DNA of 10,249 nt from Alphaproteobacteria bacterium (lineage in GTDB: Bacteria > Pseudomonadota > Alphaproteobacteria > RF32 > CAG-239): the NCBI GenBank assembly GCA_017645485.1, contig JAGCOI010000062.1, forward strand, positions 1-10,249. Reading direction: 5' to 3'. The translations under genes were made by a program, and so were the position numbers. The notes beneath the pieces were generated by a model that was given only the letters and a program-made list of their open reading frames with translations, was not told where the DNA came from and did not search any database. Positions within the stretch are counted from its first letter, which is position 1. Every line of letters begins with the position of its first letter. Shown one piece after another: positions 1-8,010 of the stretch.

Positions 1-12
1 ATCGGAGTGGAA

Positions 13-50
13 CGATAATCAGCCCTACAATCCGTAGGCAACAGTTATCG
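13..50. other. Imperfect hairpin at the end of an upstream unit
   Basis: CGATAA (13-18) pairs perfectly with TTATCG (45-50), and inside it CCTAC (24-28) pairs with GTAGG (34-38) around the loop AATCC; the two helices are separated by an unpaired internal loop. The segment lies just before a terminator, so it may be the 3' part of a structured RNA. It may equally be the last codons of a protein gene: two frames are open and stop at 34-36 (ending ...DNQPYNP) and at 54-56 (ending ...RRQQLSA). I recognise neither a protein nor an RNA family. It is not the C-terminus of EF-Tu, which often precedes rpsJ in proteobacteria. Confidence 0.25.
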
Positions 51-59
51 GCTTAAACA

Positions 60-95
60 GAAAACGGCTATGTTTTTGAGAACATGGCCGTTTTC
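60..95. terminator. Intrinsic terminator upstream of the S10 operon
   Basis: A 15-bp stem (60-74 with 81-95, one T-G wobble) closes the 6-nt loop TTTGAG. The arms begin with GAAAACGGC and end with GCCGTTTTC, so the A tract and T tract lie in the stem base, which lets it work in both directions. It should end the transcript of whatever lies upstream and insulate the ribosomal operon promoter that follows. Confidence 0.75.
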
Positions 96-126
96 TATTG
101 AAAGATGAAAGAAAAACACAGAGTCA

Positions 127-189
127 AGAAAAATTTTTTAAAATTTTGTTCATTTTTTGCTTGCAAAGCATGTTTTGATCTGTTATAAG
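127..189 (+). promoter_or_regulatory. Likely main promoter of the S10-spc operon
   Basis: A -35-like box TTGCAA (161-166, 4 of 6 to TTGACA) lies 17 nt before TATAAG (184-189, 5 of 6 to TATAAT). TG at 181-182 makes an extended -10. The stretch 127-158 is almost pure A/T with A and T runs, like the UP elements of strong ribosomal promoters. The predicted start is near 196, leaving a leader of about 150 nt before rpsJ. Boxes are read by eye from sigma-70 consensus; no experimental support. Confidence 0.55.
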
Positions 190-207
190 CCTCGCACAAC
201 GTTTGTT

Positions 208-291
208 TAGAGCCTTTAACAAGCTCTAGTGATGTTAATATAAAATATAGGGCAAACCTTGATATATCAACGTTTGCTTGTGTCATTAACA
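208..291 (+). promoter_or_regulatory. Structured 5' leader of rpsJ, possible r-protein control site
   Basis: Two hairpins can form between the predicted transcription start and rpsJ. Hairpin 1 is TAGAGC (208-213) with GCTCTA (223-228), extendable past a bulged C. Hairpin 2 has an outer helix TGTTAAT (233-239) with ATTAACA (285-291). Its inner arm pairs GCAAAC (252-257) with GTTTGC (272-277), then after a C-C mismatch TTGA with TCAA around TATA. S10 operon leaders in gammaproteobacteria are bound by L4 for autogenous control. Whether this leader does the same is inference, since the structure is not one I recognise. Confidence 0.4.
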
Positions 292-348
292 ATTTTAAGC
301 GGCATGAAAGCTGAAATGGTGGTTTATGCTGTTTAGTTATAGGGAAAA

Positions 349-663
349 ATGAATATGGAAACCCAAAATATAAGAATTCGCCTCAAGGCTTTTGATCATC
401 GTTTGCTTGATCTTTCAACAACAGAGATTGTGCATACAGCCAAAAGAACAGGGGCAAACGTCAGAGGACCGATTCCTTTGCCGACCAGAATCGAAAAGTT
501 TACGGTGAACCGTTCGCCGCACGTTGATAAAAAGTCACGTGAGCAGTTCGAAATTCGTACACACAAGAGACTTCTGGATATTATCGACCCGACTCCGCAG
601 ACGGTTGATGCTTTGATGAAGCTTGACTTGGCTGCCGGTGTGAACGTCGAAATTAAATTATAA
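349..663 (+). CDS. rpsJ: Small ribosomal subunit protein uS10
   Basis: S10 of the 30S head, which also acts as NusE in transcription antitermination. The 104 residues align end to end with bacterial S10: [10 protein letters not shown] near the start, then [34 protein letters not shown] and the [22 protein letters not shown] block before the GVNVEIKL end. Two in-frame ATGs compete. The first at 349 is only 3 nt after AGGGA (341-345); the second at 355 is 9 nt after it, better spaced, and would give the 102-residue length common in alphaproteobacteria. First gene of the operon; a 65-nt gap with its own hairpin separates it from rplC. Confidence 0.97.
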   Translation: MNMETQNIRIRLKAFDHRLLDLSTTEIVHTAKRTGANVRGPIPLPTRIEKFTVNRSPHVDKKSREQFEIRTHKRLLDIIDPTPQTVDALMKLDLAAGVNVEIKL

Positions 664-676
664 TATTAATTTTAAT

Positions 677-705
677 GTTGGCGCTTTGAAAATCAGGGTG
701 TCAAC
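677..705 (+). promoter_or_regulatory. Hairpin between rpsJ and rplC
   Basis: GTTGGCGCTTTG (677-688) pairs along its whole length with CAGGGTGTCAAC (694-705), 12 bp including four G-T wobbles, closing a 5-nt A/T loop. No T run follows, so it is not a standard terminator. It ends 9 nt before the rplC Shine-Dalgarno site (AAGGA, 715-719). It could be a processing, stability or translational control site; the role is inference. Confidence 0.4.
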
Positions 706-728
706 CAATTAGAAAAGGAAAAATAATA

Positions 729-1451
729 ATGCGTACAGGATTGATCGCAAAAAAATTGGGAATGTCCCGCATTTTTGAAGCAGATGGCTCTCATGTGCCG
801 GTAACGGTTTTGAGCGTGGATGCTTTGAAGGTTGTTGCGGTAAAAACGGCTGAGAAAAACGGTTATACGGCTGTTCAACTCGGTACGGGCTCGATTAAGG
901 CTAAAAACTTAACGAAGCCTTTGAAAGGACATTTCGCAAAAGCAGGTGTTGAACCGAAGAAAAAATTGTGCGAATTCAGAGTTTCTGAAGATTGCATGCT
1001 TTCTGTCGGTGAGGAATTGTCTGCAAGCCACTTTGTGGCAGGGCAATATGTTGATGTGTGCGGAACTTCAATCGGTAAGGGTTTTGCGGGTGTTATGAAA
1101 CGCCACAACTTTGCCGGTTTGGAAGCTTCTCACGGTGTTTCTATTTCACACCGTTCGCATGGTTCAACAGGTCAGAGACAAGACCCCGGTAAAGTGTTTA
1201 AGGGCAAGAAGATGGCCGGACATATGGGCGCAGAGCGTGTGACCGTTCAAAATTTGAAGGTTGCCGCAATTGATGAAGCCAAAGGTTTGATTATGGTTAA
1301 AGGTGCTGTTCCCGGTTCTGAGAACTCATGGGTCAGAATAACCGATGCCGTTAAAAAGCAAGCCAATGTTAAGTTGCCGATGCCTGCCGGATTAAAAGTT
1401 AAAGAAGAACCTGCTGCAGTTAAAGCGGAAGTTGCCGCTGAGAATGCTTAA
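729..1451 (+). CDS. rplC: Large ribosomal subunit protein uL3
   Basis: L3 is an early-assembly protein near the peptidyl transferase centre. The 240-residue product starts [16 protein letters not shown] and carries the family block [28 protein letters not shown] at about 140-167. Gln149 in GSTGQ matches the glutamine that PrmB methylates in E. coli L3 (Gln150). Residues about 225-240 form a Glu/Ala/Lys-rich tail absent from E. coli L3 (209 residues) but usual in alphaproteobacteria. The start is supported by AAGGA 9 nt upstream. rplD follows after 18 nt. Confidence 0.97.
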   Translation: MRTGLIAKKLGMSRIFEADGSHVPVTVLSVDALKVVAVKTAEKNGYTAVQLGTGSIKAKNLTKPLKGHFAKAGVEPKKKLCEFRVSEDCMLSVGEELSASHFVAGQYVDVCGTSIGKGFAGVMKRHNFAGLEASHGVSISHRSHGSTGQRQDPGKVFKGKKMAGHMGAERVTVQNLKVAAIDEAKGLIMVKGAVPGSENSWVRITDAVKKQANVKLPMPAGLKVKEEPAAVKAEVAAENA

Positions 1452-1469
1452 TATAAGGATTAAATACAA

Positions 1470-2093
1470 ATGAAACAGGATATCTTAAATTTAAGTAATA
1501 AAAATGTCGGCACAATAGAACTTGACGAGTCGATTTTCGGTTTGGAAGTTCGTGCTGATATTTTACACCGCGTTGTGCTTTGGCAATTGGCCAGACGCCA
1601 AGCCGGAACCCATTTAACGAAAGGCCGCAGTGATGTTGCATTAACACCTGCAAAGCCTTTTAAACAAAAAGGCAGCGGTAACGCACGTCAGGGTTCCAGA
1701 AAAGGTGCTCAGTTCAGAAAAGGCGGCGTGGTTTTTGGTCCGGTTGTTCGTTCTTATGAACATGACTTAACCAAAAAATTCAGAAAGCTTGGCTTAAAGA
1801 CAGCTCTTTCGGCTAAAGCTCAAGAAGGCAACCTTATTATTCTTGACGAAGCAAAATTATCTGCACCGAAAACAAAAGATTTGCAAAGCAAGTTGAATGT
1901 TTTGGGTTTGAAAAATTGCTTGGTTATTGACGGTAAGGGCGTTGATGAAAACTTCGCATTGGCGAGTCGCAATATTGAAGGTATTGATATTTTACCTGCA
2001 ATCGGTGCCAATGTGTATGATATTTTAAGAAAAGACAAACTTGTATTAACCAAAGAAGCAGTTGATTGCTTGAAAGAGAGATTGACATGGTAA
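1470..2093 (+). CDS. rplD: Large ribosomal subunit protein uL4
   Basis: L4 binds 23S rRNA domain I and sends a loop into the exit tunnel. In E. coli it also represses its own operon by acting on the leader. The 207 residues show the tunnel loop at about 62-92 ([15 protein letters not shown], then RKGGVVFGP) and the conserved [19 protein letters not shown] segment, here [15 protein letters not shown], near 34-48. AAGGA lies 10 nt before the ATG. The gene ends in TGGTAA, and the start of rplW lies inside those last codons, so the two genes overlap by 7 nt and are probably translationally coupled. Confidence 0.97.
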   Translation: MKQDILNLSNKNVGTIELDESIFGLEVRADILHRVVLWQLARRQAGTHLTKGRSDVALTPAKPFKQKGSGNARQGSRKGAQFRKGGVVFGPVVRSYEHDLTKKFRKLGLKTALSAKAQEGNLIILDEAKLSAPKTKDLQSKLNVLGLKNCLVIDGKGVDENFALASRNIEGIDILPAIGANVYDILRKDKLVLTKEAVDCLKERLTW

Positions 2094-2407
2094 AAACATC
2101 TAAAACTGCAAATACCGTTTCAGCTTCTATGTATGATACGATTGTTCGTCCGGTGATTACCGAAAAATCCATGCTTGTTTCGGAAAACGGCAAAGTTACG
2201 TTCATGGTGCCTTTGTCAGCTTCGAAAGATGACATTAAAGCTGCTGTTGAAGCTGTTTTTAATGTGAAGGTGGAAAAGGTGAACACCATTCGTCAGTTTG
2301 GTAAGACAAAGTTTTTCAGAGGTCGCAAAGGTTCTCGTTCGGACTATAAAAAAGCTTTGGTTACGCTTGCCAAGGGTCAAAACATTGATGTTACAACAGG
2401 AATTTAA
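2087..2407 (+). CDS. rplW: Large ribosomal subunit protein uL23
   Basis: L23 sits at the polypeptide exit and docks trigger factor and the signal recognition particle. I take the ATG at 2087, inside the last codons of rplD, giving 106 residues starting [10 protein letters not shown]. An upstream in-frame ATG at 2066 would add seven residues within rplD and is less likely. Family features are [14 protein letters not shown] at about 16-29, [11 protein letters not shown] in the middle and the basic [17 protein letters not shown] segment. The Shine-Dalgarno site is weak (GAGAG, 2076-2080), consistent with reinitiation by ribosomes finishing rplD. Confidence 0.95.
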   Translation: MVKTSKTANTVSASMYDTIVRPVITEKSMLVSENGKVTFMVPLSASKDDIKAAVEAVFNVKVEKVNTIRQFGKTKFFRGRKGSRSDYKKALVTLAKGQNIDVTTGI

Positions 2408-2409
2408 TT

Positions 2410-3243
2410 ATGACTTTGAAAACATTTAAGCCCACATCTCCGGGTCTTCGTCAGCTGATTATTGTTGACAGAAGCGAGCTTTATAAGGGAGCTCCGGAGA
2501 AAACGTTAACGGTCGGTCTTAGAAAAACCGGCGGTCGTGATAATTTCGGGCATGTCACAAGTCGGAGAATCGGCGGCGGACATAAACGCAAGCTGAGAGT
2601 TATCGACTTTAAACGTAATAAATTTGACTGTGAAGCTACAGTCGAGAGATTGGAATATGATCCGAATCGTACGTCTTTCATTGCTTTGATTAAGTATGAA
2701 GACGGCGAACTCGCATATATTCTTGCACCGCAAAGATTAAAAGCCGGTGATAAAGTCATTTCTTCTAAGAAAGCTGACGTAAAACCCGGAAATGCGATGC
2801 CTTTGAAGAGTATGCCGGTTGGTACAATCGTTCACAACGTTGAGTTGAAATCAGGCAAAGGCGGACAACTTGTTCGTGCTGCGGGTTGTTATGCTCAATT
2901 GATTGGTAAAGATGCCGGTTATGCGCAATTGAAATTAAGTTCCGGCGAACTGAGAATAGTTCGTGAGGAATGCTTGGCTACGGTTGGTGCCGTGTCAAAT
3001 CCGGATAATCAAAACAAATCACTCGGTAAAGCCGGCCGTTCGCGCTGGATGGGTATTCGCCCCGTTACCCGTGGTGTTGCAATGAACCCGGTTGATCACC
3101 CGCACGGCGGTGGTGAAGGCAGAACCTCGGGCGGTCGTCATCCTGTGACACCGTGGGGTAAACCGACCAAAGGCGCCAAGACTCGTTCTAACAAGAAGAC
3201 AGATCGCTTTATTATGAGATCTCGTCATGACAACAAGAAATAA
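2410..3243 (+). CDS. rplB: Large ribosomal subunit protein uL2
   Basis: L2 is needed for subunit association and peptidyl transferase activity. At 277 residues it is close to the E. coli length (273). The N-terminal RNA-binding domain contains [15 protein letters not shown] near 56-70. The C-terminal part has [14 protein letters not shown] starting at Met225, so His230 corresponds to the functionally important His229 of E. coli. The basic tail is [18 protein letters not shown]. The ATG is 2 nt after the rplW stop with AGGA 8 nt upstream; rpsS follows after 12 nt. Confidence 0.98.
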   Translation: MTLKTFKPTSPGLRQLIIVDRSELYKGAPEKTLTVGLRKTGGRDNFGHVTSRRIGGGHKRKLRVIDFKRNKFDCEATVERLEYDPNRTSFIALIKYEDGELAYILAPQRLKAGDKVISSKKADVKPGNAMPLKSMPVGTIVHNVELKSGKGGQLVRAAGCYAQLIGKDAGYAQLKLSSGELRIVREECLATVGAVSNPDNQNKSLGKAGRSRWMGIRPVTRGVAMNPVDHPHGGGEGRTSGGRHPVTPWGKPTKGAKTRSNKKTDRFIMRSRHDNKK

Positions 3244-3255
3244 GGAGAAAGCTAA

Positions 3256-3537
3256 ATGACACGTTCCGTATGGAAAGGACCTTTTGTAGACGGCTATCTC
3301 TTGAAAAAGGCTGACGCAACCAGAGCATCCGGTCGTAATGAAGTGATTAAAATTTGGTCACGTCGTTCAACAATGTTACCGCAATTTGTCGGTTTAACAT
3401 TCGGTGTGCACAACGGCCATAAATTTATTCCTGTGCTTGTTACGGAAGATATGGTTGGTCATAAGTTTGGCGAGTTTGCGCCGACCAGAACGTTTTTTGG
3501 TCATGCCGCAGACAAAACAGCGAAGAAAGGTAAGTAA
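3256..3537 (+). CDS. rpsS: Small ribosomal subunit protein uS19
   Basis: S19 lies in the 30S head next to S13 and contacts 16S rRNA. The 93-residue product has the standard start [18 protein letters not shown], the [13 protein letters not shown] segment at about 34-46 and the signature from [10 protein letters not shown] through [13 protein letters not shown] at about 51-80. The Shine-Dalgarno AGGAG (3243-3247) overlaps the rplB stop codon, so translation is likely linked to rplB. rplV begins 2 nt after the stop. Confidence 0.97.
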   Translation: MTRSVWKGPFVDGYLLKKADATRASGRNEVIKIWSRRSTMLPQFVGLTFGVHNGHKFIPVLVTEDMVGHKFGEFAPTRTFFGHAADKTAKKGK

Positions 3538-3539
3538 TC

Positions 3540-3905
3540 ATGGCAAATACAAATTCAAAAGAAACGAAGAGTTGCGTGGCAACTTGCCGTTCTATCAGAA
3601 CAAGCCCGAGAAAGCTTAACCTTGTTGCTCAGACTATTCGCGGTTTGGGTGTGGAAAAGGCTGTGGCCGAACTGACCTTCTCAAAGAGAAGAATAGCCAA
3701 AACAGCTTTGCAATTGCTCAAAAGTGCGATTGCAAATGCAGAAAACAATCACAACTTGAATATTGACAAGCTTGTCGTTTCGGAAGCTTATGTCGGTAAA
3801 GGGTTGGTAATGAAAAGAATGAACGCACGCGGCAGAGGCAGAGGGGCTCGTATTTTAAAGCCGTTCTCGTCTTTAACCGTTGTCGTTACAGAGCGTGGGG
3901 AGTAG
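3540..3905 (+). CDS. rplV: Large ribosomal subunit protein uL22
   Basis: L22 contacts all six 23S rRNA domains and lines the exit tunnel opposite L4. The 121-residue product has [17 protein letters not shown] at about 19-35, [30 protein letters not shown] in the helical body, and the long beta-hairpin loop at about 85-107 ([23 protein letters not shown]). Mutations in that loop cause macrolide resistance in other bacteria; nothing unusual is evident here. GAAAGG (3525-3530) lies 9 nt upstream inside the end of rpsS. It ends in TAG 4 nt before rpsC. Confidence 0.96.
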   Translation: MANTNSKETKSCVATCRSIRTSPRKLNLVAQTIRGLGVEKAVAELTFSKRRIAKTALQLLKSAIANAENNHNLNIDKLVVSEAYVGKGLVMKRMNARGRGRGARILKPFSSLTVVVTERGE

Positions 3906-3909
3906 TAAC

Positions 3910-4578
3910 ATGGGACAGAAAGTAAATCCTACAAGTCTTCGTTTGGGCGTTAACCGCACATGGGATTCTCGTTGGTATGCTGATGATAAGTTCACAGACT
4001 ATTTCCACGAAGATTTAAAAATTAAAAAATTCTTGAAAGAAAAATTGGCTCAGGCTGGTATCAGCAGAATCGTGATTGAACGTCCTGCAAAGAAGGCCAG
4101 AGTAACAATTCATTCTGCAAGACCGGGTGTTGTTATCGGTAAGAAAGGTCAGGATATTGAGGCCTTGAGAAAGGAAATTCAAAAACTGACATCTTCCGAA
4201 GTTCAACTCAACATTTTGGAAGTCAGAAAACCTGAGTTAGATGCAAAACTCGTTGCGGATTCGGTTGCACAACAACTTGAACGCCGTGTTGCTTTCAGAA
4301 GAGCAATGAAACGCGTGATGCAATCAGCGCTTCGCTTGGGTGCGGAAGGTATCAAGGTAAGCTGTAGCGGTCGTTTGGGCGGTGCTGAAATTGCACGTAC
4401 CGAACACTATCGTGAAGGACGCGTACCTTTGCATACTTTGAGGGCTGATATTGACTATGCAACCTCAACCGCTCATACAACTTATGGTGCCTGCGGTATT
4501 AAAGTTTGGATTTATAAGGGCGAAATTATGGCTCATGATCCGATGGCCCGCGACAAGAAGCTGGCTGAACAGAAGTAA
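3910..4578 (+). CDS. rpsC: Small ribosomal subunit protein uS3
   Basis: S3 forms part of the mRNA entry channel and its helicase. I place the start at the ATG at 3910 ([13 protein letters not shown], the universal S3 start), 7 nt after GGGGAG (3897-3902). An earlier ATG at 3880 would add ten residues lying inside rplV. The 222 residues include a KH type II domain with GVVIGKKG at 73-80, and Arg130, Arg131 and Lys134, which match the E. coli helicase residues 131, 132 and 135. The C-terminal signature [19 protein letters not shown] is intact. Confidence 0.97.
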   Translation: MGQKVNPTSLRLGVNRTWDSRWYADDKFTDYFHEDLKIKKFLKEKLAQAGISRIVIERPAKKARVTIHSARPGVVIGKKGQDIEALRKEIQKLTSSEVQLNILEVRKPELDAKLVADSVAQQLERRVAFRRAMKRVMQSALRLGAEGIKVSCSGRLGGAEIARTEHYREGRVPLHTLRADIDYATSTAHTTYGACGIKVWIYKGEIMAHDPMARDKKLAEQK

Positions 4579-4596
4579 TAGTGAGGTTAAAATAAA

Positions 4597-5025
4597 ATGT
4601 TAAGTCCAAAACGCATAAAATTCCGTAAACAGCATAAAGGTCGTATTCACGGCCTGGCTAAAGGCGGATATGAGTTAAATTTGGGTGATTACGGTTTGAA
4701 GGCTTTAACGCCGGAACGTATTACGGCGCGTCAAATCGAGGCAGCTCGTCGTGCCATTACGCGTGAGATGAAAAGAGCCGGACAATTGTGGATCCGAATT
4801 TTCCCTGATGTTCCTGTGTCGGATAAACCGGCTGAGGTTCGTATGGGTAAAGGTAAAGGTGCTGTCGAATTTTGGGTAGCAAGAGTGAAACCCGGTCGCA
4901 TCATGTTTGAATGCGGCGGCGTTGATGAAGAAACAGCGCGCAGAGCTTTTGAACTCGGCGCAGCTAAATTGCCCGTTAAGAGCAAGTTTGTCAAACGCTT
5001 GAATTGCCAAAAAGGAGAAGCATAA
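4597..5025 (+). CDS. rplP: Large ribosomal subunit protein uL16
   Basis: L16 organises the tRNA A-site region of the 50S subunit. The 142-residue product starts [16 protein letters not shown], has [15 protein letters not shown] at 42-56 and the conserved loop [15 protein letters not shown] from 81. Arg82 corresponds to the Arg81 hydroxylated in E. coli L16. It is six residues longer than the E. coli protein owing to a C-terminal extension (RLNCQKGEA). GAGGT (4583-4587) is 9 nt before the ATG. Its TAA shares one base with the rpmC start codon (TAATG). Confidence 0.97.
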   Translation: MLSPKRIKFRKQHKGRIHGLAKGGYELNLGDYGLKALTPERITARQIEAARRAITREMKRAGQLWIRIFPDVPVSDKPAEVRMGKGKGAVEFWVARVKPGRIMFECGGVDEETARRAFELGAAKLPVKSKFVKRLNCQKGEA

Positions 5026-5222
5026 TGGTTAAAACTAAAGATTTACGCGCAATGACTATTGATGAATTGGAAACGAAATTGGTTCAAAACAAAAAAGAAC
5101 AGTTCAATTTACGTGTTCAACAATCAACAGGTCAACTCTCGAATACGGCGCAAGTTCGCAAAGTAAGAAGAGAAATCGCACAAATCAACACGCTCATTGC
5201 CGAGCGCAAGAAGAACAGTTAG
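5025..5222 (+). CDS. rpmC: Large ribosomal subunit protein uL29
   Basis: L29 is a small helical protein at the tunnel exit beside L23. With the start at 5025 it is 65 residues, [15 protein letters not shown] to IAERKKNS, with the typical two-helix pattern ([19 protein letters not shown] and [15 protein letters not shown]). The start overlaps the rplP stop by one base and is served by AGGAG (5013-5017) 7 nt upstream. An in-frame ATG at 5004 lies within rplP and before the Shine-Dalgarno site, so I reject it. It ends in a TAG embedded in the Shine-Dalgarno of rpsQ. Confidence 0.95.
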   Translation: MVKTKDLRAMTIDELETKLVQNKKEQFNLRVQQSTGQLSNTAQVRKVRREIAQINTLIAERKKNS

Positions 5223-5232
5223 GAGAAAAAAC

Positions 5233-5466
5233 ATGCCTAAAAGAATTCTTCAGGGTGTTGTTGTTTCGGATAAACAGGATAAAACTGTCGTGGTCAGCGT
5301 AGAGCGTCAGGTTATGCATCCCGTTTATAAAAAATTCGTGAAGAAGAGCAAAAAATATGCCGCGCACGATGAAAATAACCAGTTCAAAGTCGGCGATATT
5401 GTTTCGATTGAAGAATCGAAGCCTTATTCGAAGACAAAGACATGGACTGTCATTAATAACGCCTAG
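5233..5466 (+). CDS. rpsQ: Small ribosomal subunit protein uS17
   Basis: S17 is a primary 16S rRNA-binding protein of the 30S body with an OB fold. The 77 residues start [21 protein letters not shown], followed by [27 protein letters not shown] and the [18 protein letters not shown] signature. The start at 5233 is 7 nt after AGGAG (5221-5225); a longer version from 5197 would lie mostly in rpmC. It is the last gene of the classical S10 part. rplN follows after 18 nt with no visible terminator or promoter, so transcription probably continues. Confidence 0.96.
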   Translation: MPKRILQGVVVSDKQDKTVVVSVERQVMHPVYKKFVKKSKKYAAHDENNQFKVGDIVSIEESKPYSKTKTWTVINNA

Positions 5467-5484
5467 TATAGAAGGAATATTAAA

Positions 5485-5853
5485 ATGATACAAATGCAAA
5501 CCAACCTTGATGTTGCGGATAATTCAGGCGCACGTCAGGTGCAGTGCATCAAAGTTCTTGGCGGGTCCAAGAGAATGCATGCAACAATTGGTGATGTTAT
5601 CGTTGTTTCTGTAAAAGAAGCACTGCCGAAAGGCCGTGTGAAGAAAGGTGATGTCTGCAAAGCCGTAATCGTAAGAACGGCAAGCGATATCAGAAGAAAA
5701 GACGGTAGTGTCATCCGTTTTGACAGCAATGCCGCAGTTTTAATCAACAAAGACGGCGAACCTATCGGTACGCGTATCTTTGGCCCCGTCACAAGGGAAC
5801 TGCGCGCAAAGAAATTTATGAAAATCATTTCATTAGCACCGGAGGTATTGTAA
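5485..5853 (+). CDS. rplN: Large ribosomal subunit protein uL14
   Basis: L14 lies at the subunit interface and forms bridges with 16S rRNA; it is also the target of the silencing factor RsfS. The 122-residue product matches E. coli L14 in length (123). It has [20 protein letters not shown] at the start, [21 protein letters not shown] at about 37-56 and [13 protein letters not shown] at 95-107. GAAGGA lies 8 nt upstream. It opens the spc part of the cluster, and its stop overlaps the rplX start by one base (TAATG). Confidence 0.98.
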   Translation: MIQMQTNLDVADNSGARQVQCIKVLGGSKRMHATIGDVIVVSVKEALPKGRVKKGDVCKAVIVRTASDIRRKDGSVIRFDSNAAVLINKDGEPIGTRIFGPVTRELRAKKFMKIISLAPEVL

Positions 5854-6164
5854 TGCCCAAGATGAAAATTAAAAAAGGTGATCAGGTCATCGTTATTTCG
5901 GGTGACGACAAAGGCAAAACAGGCGAAGTTATCAAAGCTATGCCGAAAGTCAGTAAAGTTGTCGTTTCCGGCGTAAACATGGTGAAAAGACATACCAAAC
6001 CGAGCAAAACAAGCGCGGGTGGTATTATTACCAAAGAAGCGGCTATTCACGTTTCTAATGTGGCTATTGTTTCGAACGGTAAGCCCTCTAAAGTCGGCTA
6101 CAAAGAAGACAAAGGCAACAAAGTTCGCGTGGCACGCAAAACCGGTGAAGTAATCGATAAATAG
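5853..6164 (+). CDS. rplX: Large ribosomal subunit protein uL24
   Basis: L24 initiates 50S assembly by binding the 5' end of 23S rRNA. The 103-residue product begins [21 protein letters not shown], a KOW motif at about residues 6-32, and continues with [11 protein letters not shown] and the [18 protein letters not shown] segment usual in L24. Its strong Shine-Dalgarno GGAGGT (5841-5846) lies within the end of rplN, 6 nt before the overlapping start. It ends in TAG, which forms part of the rplE Shine-Dalgarno. Confidence 0.97.
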   Translation: MPKMKIKKGDQVIVISGDDKGKTGEVIKAMPKVSKVVVSGVNMVKRHTKPSKTSAGGIITKEAAIHVSNVAIVSNGKPSKVGYKEDKGNKVRVARKTGEVIDK

Positions 6165-6175
6165 GAGAAAATTTT

Positions 6176-6715
6176 ATGGCAAATTTTGAAAAATTATATA
6201 AAGACGTCATAAAGAAATCTCTTGTGGAAAAATTCGGTTACAAGAACCCACATGAGATTCCGAAGCTGACGAAAATTGTTTTGAATATGGGTGTCGGCGA
6301 AGCTGTTACCGATAAGAAAAAACTGAACAATGCAATGGAAGAGTTGGCTTTAATTGCAGGTCAGAAGCCTGTGATGACATCTGCTCGCAAATCTATTGCA
6401 ACATTTAAGCTTAGAGAAGGTATGCCGATTGGCTGTAAAGTAACGTTAAGATCTCAAAAAATGTATGAATTTTTGGAGAGATTGGTCAACATGGCTTTAC
6501 CGCGAATCAGAGACTTCCACGGTATTACGGGAAAGAATTTTGACGGCAAAGGAAACTTTGCGTTCGGTATTAAAGAACAAGTCGTTTTCCCTGAAATCAA
6601 CTATGAAAAAGTTGAAGATATCAGAGGTCTTGATGTTGTGATTTGCACAACGGCAAAAACCGATGAGGAAGCAAAATATTTGCTGACCTCGTTTAACCTG
6701 CCTATCAAGAAATAA
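6176..6715 (+). CDS. rplE: Large ribosomal subunit protein uL5
   Basis: L5 binds 5S rRNA in the central protuberance and touches P-site tRNA and S13. The 179 residues equal the E. coli length. Recognisable blocks are [21 protein letters not shown] at about 28-48, the [21 protein letters not shown] segment at about 62-82 that includes the P-site loop, and [20 protein letters not shown] at 108-127. AGGAG (6163-6167) is 8 nt before the ATG. In E. coli, S8 represses the spc operon near this gene's start; I did not identify an obvious S8 site here. Confidence 0.98.
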   Translation: MANFEKLYKDVIKKSLVEKFGYKNPHEIPKLTKIVLNMGVGEAVTDKKKLNNAMEELALIAGQKPVMTSARKSIATFKLREGMPIGCKVTLRSQKMYEFLERLVNMALPRIRDFHGITGKNFDGKGNFAFGIKEQVVFPEINYEKVEDIRGLDVVICTTAKTDEEAKYLLTSFNLPIKK

Positions 6716-6727
6716 CGGAGAACGAGA

Positions 6728-7033
6728 ATGTCAAAAACAAGTTCTGTATATAGAAACTTAAAAAGAGTTAAGATGTCCGAAAAGTATGCTGCTCGGCGCT
6801 TAAAGTTGAAAGAAGTTGTGATGAATAAAGAAGCTTCTCCGGAAGAAAGATTTCAGGCAACTTTAAAATTGGCCGAAATGCCGCGTAATTCTGCAAAAAT
6901 CAGAATTCGTAATCGCTGCAAATTGACAGGCCGTTCACGTAGTTATTACCGGAAATTCGGCTTAAGCCGTGTCGAACTCAGAGATTTGGCGAGCTTCGGC
7001 GAGATTCCCGGTTTGGTTAAATCTAGCTGGTAA
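6728..7033 (+). CDS. rpsN: Small ribosomal subunit protein uS14, zinc-independent type
   Basis: S14 assembles late into the 30S head. The 101-residue protein is the long C-minus form: only one cysteine is present, in [22 protein letters not shown], so the four-cysteine zinc ribbon of the short form is missing. The length and the end [10 protein letters not shown] match proteobacterial S14. GGAG (6717-6720) is 7 nt upstream, just after the rplE stop. rpsH follows after 14 nt. Confidence 0.97.
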   Translation: MSKTSSVYRNLKRVKMSEKYAARRLKLKEVVMNKEASPEERFQATLKLAEMPRNSAKIRIRNRCKLTGRSRSYYRKFGLSRVELRDLASFGEIPGLVKSSW

Positions 7034-7047
7034 GAGGAGATATAGTC

Positions 7048-7446
7048 ATGTCTATGAATGATCCTTTGGGCGATATGCTCACACGCATTAGAAACGCACA
7101 GAGAGCAAAGAAGAGTGATGTTGTATCACCAGCTTCGAAGTTGCGTGAAAATGTTTTGGAAGTTTTGAAAAAAGAGGGTTATATTGAAAACTATGAAAAA
7201 GTTAACGTTAAACCCGGTATTGATGAACTTCATATTAAATTAAAGTACCATGAAGGTGCTTCGGTTATAACTGAAATTTACCGTGTGTCGACTCCGGGTC
7301 GTCGCGTTTATTCAAGCGTGAAAGACTTGCCGAGAGTTTATAACGGCTTGGGTATTTCGATTGTTTCAACACCGCACGGTGTGATGAGCGACAATGATGC
7401 CCGTAAGGCCAATGTCGGCGGTGAAATTTTATGTCAGGTATTCTAA
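7048..7446 (+). CDS. rpsH: Small ribosomal subunit protein uS8
   Basis: S8 is a primary 16S rRNA binder and, in E. coli, the autogenous repressor of the spc operon. The 132 residues begin [18 protein letters not shown] and end [15 protein letters not shown], both typical. The C-terminal RNA-binding region includes [35 protein letters not shown] at about 80-114. AGGAG (7035-7039) lies 8 nt before the first ATG, favouring 7048 over the second ATG at 7054. It is followed by rplF after 12 nt. Confidence 0.97.
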   Translation: MSMNDPLGDMLTRIRNAQRAKKSDVVSPASKLRENVLEVLKKEGYIENYEKVNVKPGIDELHIKLKYHEGASVITEIYRVSTPGRRVYSSVKDLPRVYNGLGISIVSTPHGVMSDNDARKANVGGEILCQVF

Positions 7447-7458
7447 AGGGAGGTTTGT

Positions 7459-7995
7459 ATGTCTAGAGTTGGAAAATATCCGATTAACATCCCTGAGGGC
7501 GTTAATGTTGATATAAAATCAAATGTTGTGACCGTTAAAGGTAAATTAGGTGAACTTTGCTGTTCTTATGACGATTCGCACGTGTCTGCGAAAGTGGAAG
7601 AGGGTAAGGTTGTTGTATCGCCGTTGTCGCAGAGTTTGACGGCACGCGCATTATGGGGTACGACGAGAGCAAACATTAACACTTTGGTTAAAGGTGTTTC
7701 TGAAGGCTATACCAAGAATTTGGAACTCGTCGGCGTCGGTTATAAGGCGCGTATGGAAGGTACAAAGCTTGTTCTTTCACTTGGTTTTTCGCATGATGTT
7801 GACTTTTTAGCGCCGCAAGGCATTAAAATTTCTTGTGAATCTCCGACGCAAATTAAAATTTTCGGTGTGGACAAACAGCTTGTCGGACAAGTTGCCGCCG
7901 AAATTCGTAAATATAGAAAACCTGAACCGTACAAAGGCAAAGGCGTAAAATATGAAAACGAATATATTCGTCGTAAAGAAGGCAAGAAGAAGTAA
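7459..7995 (+). CDS. rplF: Large ribosomal subunit protein uL6
   Basis: L6 lies near the factor-binding site of the 50S subunit and has two similar alpha-beta domains. The 178-residue product starts MSRVGKYPINIPEGVNV and has ALWGTTRANINTLVKGVSEGYTKNLELVGVGYKA at about 64-97, which spans the domain boundary. It ends with the L6 signature PEPYKGKGVKYENEYIRRKEGKKK. GGGAGG (7448-7453) is a strong Shine-Dalgarno 5 nt upstream. A Cys-Cys pair in the N-terminal domain is a minor oddity. Confidence 0.97.
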   Translation: MSRVGKYPINIPEGVNVDIKSNVVTVKGKLGELCCSYDDSHVSAKVEEGKVVVSPLSQSLTARALWGTTRANINTLVKGVSEGYTKNLELVGVGYKARMEGTKLVLSLGFSHDVDFLAPQGIKISCESPTQIKIFGVDKQLVGQVAAEIRKYRKPEPYKGKGVKYENEYIRRKEGKKK

Positions 7996-8010
7996 TAGGG
8001 AAAAATTCAA

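Noticed and set aside
1..59. Possible tRNA or RNase P RNA 3' end (GGCTTA near 51)
   Set aside because: No T-arm consensus and no conserved RNase P segments precede it; the resemblance is limited to a few bases.
95..292. 65-codon open frame on the minus strand upstream of rpsJ
   Set aside because: It has no Shine-Dalgarno, lies over the AT-rich promoter and leader hairpins, and its predicted peptide resembles nothing I know.
1924..2289. 121-codon minus-strand open frame opposite rplD and rplW
   Set aside because: Antisense shadow crossing a gene junction with no recognisable protein features.
3404..3619. 71-codon + strand open frame bridging rpsS and rplV
   Set aside because: Out-of-frame reading of two clear ribosomal genes; both real frames match their families end to end.
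5467..5484. Separate spc promoter between rpsQ and rplN
   Set aside because: The gap is only 18 nt and holds just a Shine-Dalgarno; no credible -35/-10 pair was seen by eye around it.
5535..6050. 171-codon minus-strand open frame opposite rplN and rplX
   Set aside because: It spans two well-conserved genes on the other strand and is a shadow of their codon pattern; no start signal supports it.
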